Of a stretch of DNA of 64,000 bases, positions 34,161 through 45,635 are shown in pieces. The position numbers were made by a program, and so were the translations under genes. The stretch is from Datnioides undecimradiatus. Lineage: Eukaryota > Chordata > Actinopteri > Lobotiformes > Datnioididae. The DNA is taken from assembly GCA_008933995.1 (NCBI GenBank), contig WARS01000043.1, forward strand, positions 6,172,477 through 6,236,476. The letters run 5' to 3'. Positions within the stretch are counted from its first letter, which is position 1. Each line of letters opens with the position of its first letter. Below the pieces are notes generated by a model. That model was not told the DNA's origin. It ran no database searches and was given only the letters and a program-made list of their open reading frames with translations.

Positions 34161-35515
34161 CGGGAGCAGCACCAGAGACTCGTGATTCTGCTTAGAAGAA
34201 CCCAGAAACTGTTTTTATCCTGCAGCACTTCACAGTTTCAGCGTCTGACAGGAACTTGGCAGCAGACTTCTCGCAGCAGCTCTGCCGGTTTCCCCCACAA
34301 TGCACCTGGCCAACTTCCATTCAGGTTCAACTTTAACCCTCTGAAGGCTTTTCAGTTCCCGTACGTGGGAGTGTGAAATGTGACATCACGGCTGACCTCC
34401 TGTTCCACCGTAATACAGACTGCACTTCAAGTTGAAAAGCAATGTTCTGATACAAACTGCTGTTTTAAAGGAGTTTGGTCCAAACTTTAAATCTCCTCCA
34501 TCTGAACAAAATGATAACAGCTGCGATGAAATAACTGCAGAAGTTAGAGCACAACGCGAGTCGGAGACGTCGGAGCGATGATTAAAACAGTTTCATTTAA
34601 AAAGAGAATTAAGCTGTTAAACCGTGTGTGAGGTGCTTGGAAAACTGTTTAACATGTCTTCAAACGGCAGCGTCTCCAGAACAACACACGGCGCTGGGCA
34701 GGGGCGGTTTGCTGCGTTTAAGGCACCAAGTTAAAACAGGACTTTGCTGCTCTTTAAACTCCGTCCTGACTTCCTACTTTGCTGCCATTGAATGCGTCCA
34801 CCAGAGGGCCGCCTTACGATAACCAAACACATGAGTCGCAATAAGCTGCTCACACAAGAGTCTGCTCAGTCGTCATGGCGATAATAGGAGTATCATATAA
34901 ATAAGAGTTGTTTTAAAACTGCAAAAACAGATTTTCTGCAGCAAACATATGATGAGACAGGTAAAGCTGCTGAGTCCTACCTCAGACCAGCTCTCAGCCA
35001 ATCAAAGCTCAGCATTAGCAGGTTTGCTAAGTCTGCAGGGTCGTGCAACCTCTCTGTGCTTTTGCAAAACTAAAAAAAACAAAAGGAAATCATTAAGTTT
35101 GTCTCCTTTAATGATAGCATGCATGCTAATTAGCTTGCCACTTAGCCTAACGTTACCTCAGCATCCTGATGGGCGTTTACAGGCTGGCATTAGCCTGAGC
35201 TCTGTTGTGGCATCATTCAGCTAATTCTCTTTGTCCTGCTCTGGGCAGGTAAACATAGCCTTCAGTTAGCTTCAGTTAGCATCAGTTAGCTTCTGAAACA
35301 AACCTGAAAAACAGGAAACATTCATGGGAAACGTAAACTGTGGATCCTGAAGTTGTTTCTTCACCAGACGACGAGGTTTTCACTTGACTGTGACGTCGGC
35401 TGCTGTTTTAGATTTTAGTACAATCACAATGAAACTCAGCCTCCTGAGCTGATACGTGGAGCTCGCTCATGGGTGTCGAATGTTTGATGAACTGGATATT
35501 CAGCTCAGAGTCTAA
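34161..35515. other. Noncoding DNA with a second CTCF-like word
   Basis: GTCCACCAGAGGGCCGC (34796-34812) fits the CTCF core except at one or two positions, in forward orientation. TTAGC words cluster at 35103-35280, including CAGTTAGCTTCAGTTAGC. No gene is recognised. Confidence 0.5.
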
Positions 35516-36001
35516 TGATGGTCTCCATGACGGGGTTTAACTCTGGGCTCGCAGCCTCCTCTGATTAATTTCCCTCTGTGAGGACGAGCCTGTAGCTGGC
35601 ACCACGAGTCCATCTATTTCTTCTGGAGAAGGTTTTTTAGCCTCCTCCACCTCTGCTGCCGTTAATTCCTGAGATCTGTCCTTTTCTCTGACATTTGCAC
35701 AAATGCTAAAGGGCCCGGGCTGTTTGCCTTCTTCCATGATGGAGGACGAGGAGTCTGGCGGCGTGGCAGCCGCAGAGAGCTCGACATATGAATTCAGCCC
35801 GGTTTCCATCCACATCCACAAGGCCCGGGGATGAAATCCATCTCTCTGTGATGAGACAATGATTTGCTGAGCTCCATTGTGGCTGCAGAGAGGCAGCAGA
35901 GGGGCAAATTTGCATGTAAATGCACGAGGAAATGATTCTGCAGCTACAGCGAGGCGTCGTGCCCCGTCTTTACCTCCTGATGTGTTTGCTCTGACACCAC
36001 A
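35516..36001. promoter_or_regulatory. Strong candidate conserved element with long minus-strand frame
   Basis: Words include CTGATTAATTTCCC (35560), GCCGTTAATTCC (35657), GCTAAAGGGCCCGGGC, ACAATGATTTGCTGAGC (35856) and AAATTTGCATGTAAATGC (35906) with a perfect octamer at 35908-35915. The minus strand is open from the CA repeat to 35537 and ends in an acidic stretch containing EVEEAKKPSPEEIDGLV that looks protein-like. The frame starts inside a microsatellite and has no supported acceptor, so I call the block noncoding with reserve. Confidence 0.45.
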
Positions 36002-36014
36002 ACACACACATGCA

Positions 36015-36050
<36 letters not shown>
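36002..36050 (+). repeat. (CA)n microsatellite
   Basis: CA repeat with a TGCACGCG interruption near its start. Confidence 0.96.
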
Positions 36051-36053
<3 letters not shown>

Positions 36054-37009
36054 GAAGAAAATGCATTTACATTTTAGATTTCAATTCGTTCTCAAGTGTC
36101 GCTCCGACTGAACCGCAGTGGACGGACATGAAAACAAAAACAAAAGACAGATGGGACGAATATGATCCTGCTGATGGAGACCGAAGCAAAACAAAGCAAA
36201 GCAAAAAGAGAAACAGTTGAAAAGTTATTAAATATGATGCACTGATGCCTCCACATGTTGAATGGATGGTATTTCTGCTCTCCTGTCTGTTTGATAGTCA
36301 TGTGACCTGAGTCTGCACAGAGAGGGGGTCAGGGTGGACGGATGCATCGTCGTGGTCCACTGTCAGCACCGGTTCGCTGCAGGTTTCTGGATAACAGCAC
36401 AGCTGCAGGGTTTGATTTTTAGTCATTTGCATTAGAACAAATGTCTGGTCTTTTCATTGAAGCTCTCGTTTGTTTGTGTAGAGTCTGCACGTTCTCACCA
36501 GGCCTGTGAGGAGCTTCCTGGATGCTTTGGTGTGCGTGGTCACAGATCATGTTCAGATCACTGCAGGTTATTTGTCCTCAGATCAGCATCGCTCTAAACC
36601 AGCAGGGTCTGCAGAGGGAGGAAAATGTTGACCCCCTGCATGAATAAAGATCCCTGGAGCTTCAAATGATGATCTTTCCAACAGTATCCAAGCTGTTTCT
36701 GTGCAGAAACGATGTCATCCATCAGCCGGATTCCTCTCCTCCACATGAGATCAGGTGCGTTTCAGCTCAGCGTGACCCGTCGGACTCCTGGATCACAAGC
36801 CCCGCCCATCTGTGGAGCCAGGTTTTCACTTCACCTCTCTTTAAGATGAAACCGTGGATCCCAGTGGAACCGGGGACCATCTTTGTGCAGCGGGGGCAGA
36901 AGGAAAACGGCAGCAGAACAAAAGCATAAATTAACAGACAGAAAGATTCCCTGCAGACCTGCTCAGAGGAGCGGCATCCACAGCTGAATGGGGGTCAGCA
37001 GCAGCCGAC
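36051..37009. other. Unremarkable noncoding DNA
   Basis: A short AAAGCAAAGC repeat lies near 36185-36208 and an octamer at 36425-36432. Nothing else is recognised. Confidence 0.5.
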
Positions 37010-37190
37010 CTGAAGCCCCCCACAGACAAATAAATGATATTTACGTGAATTTGCACGATATTAAATGTGAAATTGGGCAACTTCTAATAAGCCCATTCAA
37101 ACCAATTGGGAGCAGGCATCCACTGGGAGTAAATCCATTTTTAAGAGACTCAAAGCATGTTCGCAGCTGCGGCTGAAGAGCGTAGAGCTG
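37010..37190. promoter_or_regulatory. Candidate conserved noncoding element
   Basis: ATAAATGATATTTACGTG, GATATTAAATGTGAAATTGG, TTCTAATAAGCCC and AACCAATTGGGAGC form a repeat-free AT-rich core. The phase-open minus frame across it shows no known domain. Regulatory function is inferred. Confidence 0.45.
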
Positions 37191-37545
37191 ATTTTCTCTT
37201 TGCTGCTGGTGAATGTTAGCGAGGTTAGCTGAGATCTTCATGCTAAATAATGTTTCATGTCTTAAATTCATTCTTTTTGTAAGACTATTGTGGATCTCAT
37301 GGCCAAACACAGATTCACGTTATTGTCTGTCTCTCACTTGTTGCTGATGCGCACTGTGAACAGTGAAAGGCTGCAGCTACAGAGGCCGGGTGCCGTAAAC
37401 TGAGGGTGTCGACTTTAATGAGGCACGAATCAGAGTCAGCTCGTGAGCACGAGCTCAGTCCACATCATAAAGACTCGCTCGCGTCCAACAGAGAGAGCAA
37501 ACACTCCCCTTTTGTCTCCCTCCTGCAGGAATAAACGGCGCTCAC
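37191..37545. other. Unremarkable noncoding DNA
   Basis: Nothing recognised. Confidence 0.5.
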
Positions 37546-38030
37546 CTCTCGGAGCCGCTGAGAAGGTCAGAGAGTTTGACAGGCCTCCGTTAAAGCCCCT
37601 GTGTCAATGTTTAATTACACCACAATTACACGCATCAAGCCAAACAGCTCCATCAAGGACTGCTCCGTGATAATCAATGCTTTCAACCAGTTGTACGCTC
37701 GCTCTCTGCAAGCTCGGGGGTCACCCAGCTATTAACAGAGAAGAAGAAGAAGGAGAAAACAGCAGGGGAGGGAAGCAAAAACATGGTGGCATTTGGAGGG
37801 AGGGTAAAGAAGACAGCAGGAAGAGAAAATCCTTTGACATGTCCCTAAAATGTCTCAGAGCGCCTCAGAGTTGGTAATTACTCTGTATTATTATTCTGTA
37901 TTAATTCACCTTAATGCCAAAATATTACAGCCCTAATCTCGTGCAAATACCTACCTGTCATGGCAGTCTTGCGTGTGATTATGACAACGAGAGGAGAGGA
38001 AGGGGAGGGGAGGTGGGAGAGGAGGGAACG
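37546..38030. promoter_or_regulatory. Strong candidate conserved noncoding element (double block)
   Basis: The first part (37570-37740) has GTTTAATTACACC, CACAATTACACGC and GTGATAATCAATGC. The second (37830-37990) has GGTAATTACTCTG, CTGTATTAATTCACC and CCTAATCTCGTGC. Purine-rich linker DNA joins them. Six TAAT-type cores in about 300 bp is well above the flanks. Confidence 0.5.
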
Positions 38031-38520
38031 CAGCTGCCATGTTGATTAAGGAAGCTGAGGCTGAGAGGAGGCGGGAGGCGGGAAGCGGCGGTGGCGCTCG
38101 GCACAGGCGCGAGCTTCCTGTGAAATACCACGATAATAAAAAACACAGACATGCACAGACACGGCGTTTCCACAACCTGAGCTGCTGTACGCCAAAAACA
38201 AACCAACTTATGGGGATTAACGATGAGACGGCGACTCCAAGTCAAACAAGAGAGGTTCCTGTCCAGCTGTCGGCCAGAGAGTCAGATGCACCAGAGAGAC
38301 CGGCCTTTGCTTCAACACACAGGTTTGTGTAACTCTGAGGGACCGGGGAGCCCGGCGTGTTCACAGCAAACACAAAGAGCCAACGCAAAGATGCAGGAGA
38401 GACTGATTTACACGAACTGATGCAAAGACACAAACTACAGGTGGTTAATGCACCGGCTGAGGAGAGACTTCTGACCTGACGGCATCTCAGAAGAAACGTT
38501 TTGGAGACAAACTTCAGGAA
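38031..38520. other. Unremarkable noncoding DNA
   Basis: GC-rich purine patch, then ordinary sequence with no recognised feature. Confidence 0.5.
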
Positions 38521-38571
38521 CAGAGCTGCGGCGTCAGAGCTGCGGCGTCAGAGCTGCGGCGTCAGAGCTGC
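38521..38571 (+). repeat. 15-bp tandem repeat, about 3.4 copies
   Basis: CAGAGCTGCGGCGTC occurs three times exactly, followed by a partial CAGAGCTGC. Confidence 0.95.
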
Positions 38572-38589
38572 AGTTCCCTGAGCGTCCAC

Positions 38590-38995
38590 CAGAGGCTCCA
38601 GCAGCGAGTCAGTCCCCATAGACCCCCATGTTAAAATGCAGCAGTAAACATGTTTACAGCCTGGTACAAACAACGGTTTGGTCTCTGCAGCTAGTTTCCC
38701 CGTTCATGACGACTGTACGGGCTGAATTTATATAGAACTCACTCCTTTAAATCAGATTAACACCTGAAGTTATGCAGAATGAAGGGGCGGGGCTTCTTTG
38801 ACTGACAGCTATCTGCCAGCTGTCTGCTGTGTTTCAGCAACCATGTGTCATTGTACTTCACCGCTGCACACCTGACACCTCTGTGACCATTTTATTGGAT
38901 CAGCTGGGAGTTAGGTGATGTCATCCAGATCCACCAAACACCGAGCTTTACAGTCACTGTGGGTGACGTCACGCTGGCTCCGCCCACCTTTTAGC
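38590..38995 (+). mobile_element. Dispersed fish repeat (nonautonomous, family unnamed)
   Basis: CCCCATAGACCCCCATGTTA, AACATGTTTACAGCCTGGTA, ACGGTTTGGTCTCTGCAGCT, the GGGGCGGGGCTTCTTTGACT stretch and GTGACGTCACGCTGGCTCCG follow in the order I remember for a repeat common in percomorph introns. There is no coding capacity. Both ends are uncertain; the body is continuous but diverged. I cannot give the database family name. Confidence 0.55.
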
Positions 38996-39260
38996 AGATG
39001 CACAACATGAGTTTTACAGTTTGCTGCTGAATCCTGTTTCTCTGTTTCTTCCCTTTCATCCAAACCCTCAGCTCTCGATGTGAAACTCGGAGGCGTGCGC
39101 GGCGTCCCTCTGACGGTAACGGCGTTGAATACATGCAGGTCATCAGAGCGCCGAGAAGGAGAGGAGAGGGAGATCACAGCAGGTGAGGAGCTCCGACTCT
39201 GCTTGTTTGTGCTCCTTCTGTCAGGTGATTGATTGATCTGATTGATGAGCCGGGGATGAT
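38996..39260. other. Unremarkable noncoding DNA
   Basis: Nothing recognised. Confidence 0.45.
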
Positions 39261-39625
39261 CGTTCGCCTGCAGCGTGATGGGGCCAAACCGCCGTCTGAT
39301 TAACCAGCAGAATGGAGGACGACCAATCCCGGCACTCCTCTCCAGTAGCAGTTAAAGGCCTCTTATAGATTTTCCCGCCGCGTCGTTACTCTTCAATCAC
39401 AGAACTACTTCATCAAGAGGCATCAATCAGCGCGCAGCAGAGCAGCCGGTAATGACGGGGGACGCTTCCAGACACTGATTTCCCCCAGGGCGGCGGCGGC
39501 GGCGGTAGCGGCGGCGGCGTAGTGGACGCTTCAGTCGCCAAATCCTGACCGGTGATGATCCACTCAGCGCTGGCAGCGCCATTAAAGTGGCGCCGCTCTT
39601 CAGCCGCCGTCATGAGCCAGCTGTT
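39261..39625. promoter_or_regulatory. Candidate conserved noncoding element
   Basis: CCGTCTGATTAACCAGC, GACCAATCCCGGCACTCC, AGTTAAAGGCCTCTTATAG and CTTCAATCACAGAAC precede a (GGC)n run at 39491-39520. Further unrepetitive sequence includes GCGCCATTAAAGTGGCGCC (39578-39596), itself a near-palindrome. Regulatory function is inferred. Confidence 0.4.
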
Positions 39626-39693
39626 TTTTATTTTTGAGTTTTACTGAACAGAACAGAACGAGATCCAGATCAGTCCATCTGAACTGGAACTGG

Positions 39694-39727
39694 AGGTCAG
39701 AGGTCAGGGGTCAGAGGTCAGGGGTCA
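39694..39727 (+). repeat. Five AGGTCA/GGGTCA half-sites in tandem, DR1 spacing
   Basis: AGGTCA, AGGTCA, GGGTCA, AGGTCA and GGGTCA follow one another with single G spacers, a 7-bp tandem repeat. Each adjacent pair is a DR1 arrangement used by RXR-type, HNF4-type and COUP-type nuclear receptors. It may be only a short microsatellite. Confidence 0.85.
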
Positions 39728-40454
39728 GGCCTCCTGCTGGTCCCACCTCAGCACATTAACATCCAGTGACAGCGTGAAACGAGTCTCAGGTTGATGTCGA
39801 CTTTACTGTTTTGCTTCACTCCGGCTGCTCTCAGAGCTGTTAATGAGCAAATCAACTGACTCCATGATGTGATTGATTATAACATCATAGCTTAGTTTGA
39901 AACAGGAGCGGGCAGGTGACCCCGCGCTGTGGAAACCATGTGACTGTGCCGTGCTCTGATTGGACCTTTTGTGTCTCGTCTGATAAAAACATGTGATTAA
40001 TCGTATGATTTGCAGTTTATTAATCTGAATTCATTGCACATGATGATCACTCCTGTATATTTGGTGGATCTGGCTCTGGTTCAGTTTGGTGAGTGAATGA
40101 CTGTTGATGAGTCCAGGTGATATTTCAGCCTTAGTGTAAGTCTTAAATGTTCAAGTCCCTGAAGTTTAGAAGAACTCTGACTCACTGACATCAGACCTCA
40201 TCCTGTCACCTGTGTATATGTTCACTACCACTGAGCAAACAGCAATGATTTAAACATTATTTAGTTGATAACACTTGAACTGAGGCTGTCAGCTTGAATC
40301 ATTTCTGTTTTTATATTTGTTTATTTTAAAAATGACCAAAAATCAGTTTTTACCGTTTTTCACTCTGAAAGGAATGAAATGATGTACTGATGTGGAGCCC
40401 ATGTGTAGGTTCTTTCATAGTTCATTTATTGTTTTATAACAAACAGACTCACAG
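39728..40454. other. Unremarkable noncoding DNA
   Basis: AT-rich in its right half, with no motif cluster strong enough to call. Confidence 0.45.
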
Positions 40455-40455
40455 A

Positions 40456-40502
<47 letters not shown>
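40455..40502 (+). repeat. Compound (GT)n(GA)n microsatellite
   Basis: GT units run to about 40472 and GA units follow to 40502. Confidence 0.96.
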
Positions 40503-40505
<3 letters not shown>

Positions 40506-40545
40506 TTGTAATGGGGTCAGGCTCAGCTCTCTGGAGAGGTCATCA

Positions 40546-40548
<3 letters not shown>

Positions 40549-40576
<28 letters not shown>

Positions 40577-40577
40577 T
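40549..40577 (+). repeat. (GT)n microsatellite
   Basis: Fourteen GT units. Confidence 0.96.
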
Positions 40578-41460
40578 TATAAAAACTCCGCTGACTCAGC
40601 AGGTCATGTGACAGCCAGGCCCAATCCCAGAGCAGCAGACCAATCAAATGGCGTTTTTTCCAGGCCTGGAAGAGGAAAGTTAGACCTGAACACGCGACTG
40701 AGGGGTAATTAATCTTTAAAAAACGTGTGGTGTCCTGGGTGACAGAGGGGATTCTGGGTAATGAGCCTGCAGTAGGCCTACATTTCATTAGCTGCAGCTG
40801 CGACAAGCCTCCACATGACAGGATGGAGGGGTGATTCACTGTTAGCACATTTCCAGGGTTAGTCACATCAGCACACACCTGAATTATCCTACTCCTGCTA
40901 ATACCAGCGCTAATTAGCTCTACGCTGCAACACAAGAACAAGGCTGTGTCTTCACTTGCATGCAGATTCAACCTTCATATCATGTGCATGGGCTTTAAGT
41001 GCACATCCAAACTCTTACGAGGTCCTTGCTTTAAACTGAGTCAGCTGGAAACAGTAATTCAAGCTAATCATGCTAATCAAGCTAATCTGACCATGCTAGC
41101 TACCACTGATGGTCAGTTAGCATCAGATGTCATGAATCGCTGCAAGAAATAAGGTTTAGTTTGTTGCAAGAACTGACCTGCTGTCGATGGTTTTAGCAAA
41201 CTGCACGTGTGCAGAGAGAGGAGGCTCGACACACGTAGCAACAGTAACTAAGAGGGACTTTTTATGATCAGTTATATATTCAACATCCTCATATGTGAAG
41301 GAGACAAACTTAATAAAATAAAAGTGGTAATTATGCAAATGAGCTGGCGTCATATAAGAGACTTCACTGTGAGATAACTCCCACATGTGATTTGCAAACA
41401 GCAGCCTGTGTTTGTTTGATCTGTCCGTCCACCCATGACCTCGTCCATACATGGACTATG
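40578..41460. other. Noncoding DNA with GCTAAT clusters
   Basis: AAGCTAATCATGCTAATC and nearby AAGCTAATC form a small GCTAATC repeat at 41062-41088. An octamer lies at 41333-41340. The 142-codon minus frame beginning at 40971 ends in the GT repeat and is not convincing. Confidence 0.5.
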
Positions 41461-41840
41461 GCTCTTTATCTGTGCTCCTGCCATGATTACCATGGCAACC
41501 AGAGGTCGCCGCCCGATGATTTATGTAAATGTGGGTCATTAGTTGCACAGATGCCATGTAAGGTTGTGTTTGTGGAGAAATGTTGGATTTTCTCTTTATT
41601 TTTTGTTCAACAATGTTCAAAATCCCATCGTTTCATAGTTGTTCCCATTATTCCGGAGGCTGACACCGACCCAGAGCTGCTCCCAGGCAGACCAACGTGC
41701 CGACACCACCGGCTGTCTGGGCCCCTGACGGACGGCGGCAGCAACACGGCTTCTTTTGGGCAATTTTTCTGGACGTTTGCTTTAAAACCTGTGAAGCATT
41801 CAGACCGAGAGGTACTTTGTGAGCACAGGTGTTGGAGGAA
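41461..41840. promoter_or_regulatory. Candidate conserved noncoding element with X-box-like site
   Basis: ATTACCATGGCAAC (41486-41499) matches the RFX X-box but for its first base. TTCAACAATGTTC (41607) and CCCATTATTCCGG (41643) follow. A 151-codon plus frame crosses the block without a recognisable domain. Confidence 0.42.
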
Positions 41841-41876
41841 TTTATAACCATTTCATTTCCACATGTTGGCATGAAA

Positions 41877-41877
<1 letters not shown>

Positions 41878-41922
<45 letters not shown>
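41878..41922 (+). repeat. (CA)n microsatellite
   Basis: Twenty-two CA units, then a short CTCACA extension. Confidence 0.97.
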
Positions 41923-41929
<7 letters not shown>

Positions 41930-42700
41930 CAGAGCGAGTCAGATGGTGACAGTAATGAGGGCCTCGGGCTGCAGTGCAGGTGATGTGGCGTCACATCCAG
42001 CCACAGAAACATGCATCGGATTAGATTCACCCCAACAGAGTCTCCTTCCACTTCAACCAGCCACTTATTCGTGTTTCATAAGACGAGCAGAGAGGATGAC
42101 ACTTCAGAGAGAGCGAGCGTCTCCCCTCCTCTCTCTTTCCCTCTCCCTCTTTCTTTCATGCACAAAGAAATCAAGAGGAGAGGAGGAGGAGAGGATCTTC
42201 GTCCTCTAACTTATTCTGATGGCGTATCTTCTCCCCATCAGTCACGCATGGCTGCTAATCCTCTGCTATGCTTCTGCAAGAAAAAAAGGAAAAGAGGAGC
42301 GGGGAGAGGGAGACAGAGGGAGGAGGGAGTCAAAAAGATGTGACGGAGTGTATTTGCATTTAGGGGGAAAGTTATAGAACGAGGGATGAATCCTCAATGG
42401 GAGAAGCCATTATCAGCTCGCAGGTTAGTCTGACGGCAAGAAAGAGGGTAAGAATGAAACAGGAGGTAGAAAGAGAAATGTACCTGCCGCTCTCAGGCTG
42501 CGTTAAGCTCAGAGGGTGAACAGTCATCCAGACCCATTAGAGAACTGAGACTGATGCTTTTTCCTTCTTTTTATTCTTAAAAGATGACAGCCGGCGTCGC
42601 GGGCTGCTCTCAGATCAGAGCCTGACAGGAGGTGATGACACGATGGGTGACGACGATCAGGAAGAGCGGCGGCGACGGTGGCACTTAAGAGAGCAGCAGG
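41923..42700. other. Noncoding DNA, purine/pyrimidine-rich
   Basis: A CTCTCT-rich stretch (42115-42160) and a GAGAGGAG-rich stretch (42175-42195) resemble decayed simple repeats. A short candidate element (42345-42440) includes TATTTGCATTTAGGGGG and CCATTATCAGC. Confidence 0.45.
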
Positions 42701-43110
42701 TCAGGCTGGTTTTAAAATTCAACCCTCAGAGCTGCGAGCTGCCACTCGTCTGACAGTCTGATTGTCTTAAGGATAATCACTTCCAGATCACTGCCTAATG
42801 GCCTCCATCGCTGCTTCCAGTGCCTCCGCCCGGAGCTCGACGGGCGCTCATGAATTCACATCCTGACGTCTTGATTTATTCCTATTTAGTGTCACACATC
42901 CAAGACGTGTCCAGTTTAATGTGTCCCTCCACACAGGGAGGAGAACTGGTCACAGCCCGGAGCGACAAAGACAAATAAATCCCAGAAATAACACAAGCAA
43001 TCACAGCAGAGCACGCACAGGCACCGGGGATGACAAATCAAATGATAAATTAATTAATTATTAATGAAATATGAATTCATTTCCTTATCTATATGCAAAG
43101 ATATGGTGAA
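42701..43110. promoter_or_regulatory. Candidate conserved noncoding element
   Basis: GGATAATCACTTCCAGATC contains the 11-mer AATCACTTCCA (42775-42785) found in three other places. GCCTAATGGCC, GTCTTGATTTATTCC and a 43041-43070 AT-rich run (TTAATTAATTATTAATG) follow. No coding signal is evident. Confidence 0.42.
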
Positions 43111-44340
43111 GTGTTTAAAAACATGGTGAAAGAGTCAGATCATCATTAAGTTGTTGGGATAATGGCGCATACATTTCAATAAAAGTCAGATTTAAAGCAA
43201 ATCACATGACATGAGCCACATGTAGCATTTAGTGTTTCCAGCGTGTGACTGGACTGTAAGATAACTTAAAGAACGACACTCAGACAACTTTCTCAGCTGC
43301 CTGTAAAAGCATGTGGACTGATGTCTCTGAAGGTCTCAGGATGGTTTTCCAGGTTACGAGCGCACCATGTACAACACCCCCGTTAGCTTAGTCTGCTAAC
43401 ATCCAGTCCAACAGTAGGTACAAAGCTAACATACCACGAACATACATGGAAGTTAATACTGAGGTCAGCATGGATTGAGCATGCACAGGTGCACAGGTGT
43501 TGCAACATGAAAGCGTCAGAGTCAGTAACACCAAGAACCAGGAAGTGGCTGACTCCGGAGCTGCGTGTCAATCATTTGAGCAGGAAACTCAGATATGCAC
43601 AAACTGAGACAGTGGCAGAGTTTCATGTCACTGTGACTGGATCTTTTAGGAATACAGACAGATAAACTTGTGGATTTAGCAGGCTAACGTTAGCTCACTT
43701 GCTGGTGCACATGGATTGCCAACTAGCTAATTTAGCAGTTTAGCTAATTCATCCCAACTGATTTATCTGGTGAAGTGGCTCAGTCACTGTTTGCACATCA
43801 CTTTATAAGATGCTGTTCTGAGGACTCAGCCGTCAGCAGGCTAACCTTTTCATTTAAGCATCCAAGATGTTATCTCCTGTCAGGCATCTGAGCCAGCAGA
43901 ACTCATTTTCCCATCATGCTTTGTGCACAGCCACCTCTCCTCACCGATGTCAGTGATGCTCAGAGTGCAGAAGCTGCAGCCTGTTCGCCCTGCCGCCATC
44001 TGACAAGCAGTACAGGAGTATCCAGCTGAACCAGCAGACTGCAGAGCAGCTTCACTGACAAATGACAGTAAATGTGAAATATCAGTGCAAATTTATGTAA
44101 AGTACGTATGCACGACTTTAAAGCCGGGTCAGGACTGTAAGATCTTCCACATCAGCAGCTGAAGATGTTCCTGCCACAGTTTAACCTGTCTGACGAGTGG
44201 AAGTCCGGTTTCAGCTAAACTTTTACGTAATGCTGAAACTCTGCAGAGTGACTCAGAAACGCTGCAGCTCAGGCTGAGAGTGAAATATGTGCTTTGTTAG
44301 TCGATGTGTGAGAGTTATTTGGATGCCACACTGAATGGAT
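43111..44340. other. Unremarkable noncoding DNA
   Basis: TTAGC/GCTAA words are dense at 43670-43760. A CCCATCATGC word at 43911-43920 is a weak ZNF143-like match. No gene is recognised. Confidence 0.5.
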
Positions 44341-44960
44341 GCAGCGAGCAGCCCCCCTCCCACCCTCTGTACGCTCCCTAATGGATTGTGGCCTGTGTCT
44401 CTACCTGCTGACGACCATCGCTGCTTGAAATGCCGTCAGCCGGTCTCACAAATTGAAATAAGGAAAGCAGAATGAAGTCTGGGCTCTCGGTCGCCTCTGT
44501 TGCCCCCTCCCCGAACCCTCCCCACCTTTATTTAAAGCACAGAACGGGAATGAGGCTCGTTTTTGGTGACGCAGGACGGCAATTAAACCCTATTCTGTCT
44601 CCTGTGTGGCAGCGGGACAAATGGATTTCAGTACAGTTCATGAATTCATAGATGATGAAATTGCCAATAATTGCTTCAGCTCGAGCCGGTGCAGAGATAT
44701 TCTTCTCCATCATCAGCCCAGACACAATGTTCCTCTCTTCTCCCCCCCATCCCCACACCACCACCACCCCCCCTCCACCACATCCCTCCTTAAATGAAAA
44801 CCACTGCAGATTGTTTCCTAACGAGGCTGGGCGAGCACACAGAGAGTGAGACAAGACATCTGCGTCCGTCTGATGATCTCCTCCGCCGGTTGCCACGGCA
44901 ACCGTGATAAGCCCCGCTTCCTCTTGACCACCGAGCCACTTAGGTGCACCTCCATCATTA
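44341..44960. promoter_or_regulatory. Strong candidate conserved noncoding element with X-box
   Basis: Words include TCCCTAATGGATTGTGGCC (44376), CACAAATTGAAATAAGG, GGCAATTAAACCC (44578), GAAATTGCCAATAATTGC (44657) and, at the right end, the near-perfect X-box GTTGCCACGGCAAC (44889-44902). A plus frame at 44606-44797 begins MAAGQMDFSTVHEFIDD, but it then runs into a C/A-rich simple region (44745-44790). I regard it as noncoding. Confidence 0.5.
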
Positions 44961-45489
44961 TCCCAAGGTGCTTTTCAATGAGGAGGCATGGTGGCTGACT
45001 GCCCCCCCCCCATTTTCTTTTGCATGTGGCTGCAGTGAATGGAAGTCAATGAGGCCGACGCCGAAGCGCAGAATATCAAGTAGTGTCACAAAACCACTTC
45101 CATCCGGGTAATTTTGAGGGGTTTGAAAGCATCTGTAGCTACTTAAACCCCCAAATCACCTGCTGCTGCTACAAATTCACCTTTTTATATATAAAACCCA
45201 CCCGCTCTGGTCAAATTACAGCGCAGCAGCAGCTGGGAGCAAGTCTGGCCTGTGCATGTGATTATGCAGCCTCAGTGTGTCATGCAACCTCATACTGTAT
45301 TAAAAAGCAGGATCATTGTGGTCACAGATGTAGAAACATGGTAAATCCAGCAGAATATGAAATATGAGGCAGTGCAAGTTTTATTCAAATCTGCACATGG
45401 AAGCAAAGAAATGCAGCCTTTTAAAACAAGACAATAAAATTTAATATTCCATTTAATTAGGAGTGAATAAGAGGAAACAGACACACCTG
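44961..45489. other. Unremarkable noncoding DNA
   Basis: Contains a C run at 45002-45011; otherwise nothing recognised. Confidence 0.5.
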
Positions 45490-45635
45490 CTTCAGCACAG
45501 CTCATAAGCTCCGCCCCCTGGTATCTGGCTGCAGCACAGCTCATAAGCCCCGCCCCCTGGTATCTGGCTGCAGCACAGCTCATAAGCCCCGCCCCCTGGT
45601 GTCTGGCTGCAGCACAGCTCATAAGCCCCGCCCAC
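45490..45635 (-). repeat. 39-bp tandem repeat, about 3.7 copies
   Basis: Units run 45490-45528, 45529-45567, 45568-45606 and a partial 45607-45635. The core CAGCACAGCTCATAAGCCCC is shared, and units differ at only one to three positions. Because 39 is divisible by three, the minus strand stays open and encodes a 13-residue repeat (GAGLMSCAAARYQ). The periodicity explains the 119-codon frame, which is not evidence for a gene. Confidence 0.93.

Noticed and set aside
35970-36049. Start of the 170-codon minus frame
   Set aside because: The Cys-Val run is a translated CA repeat, so the apparent start is meaningless.
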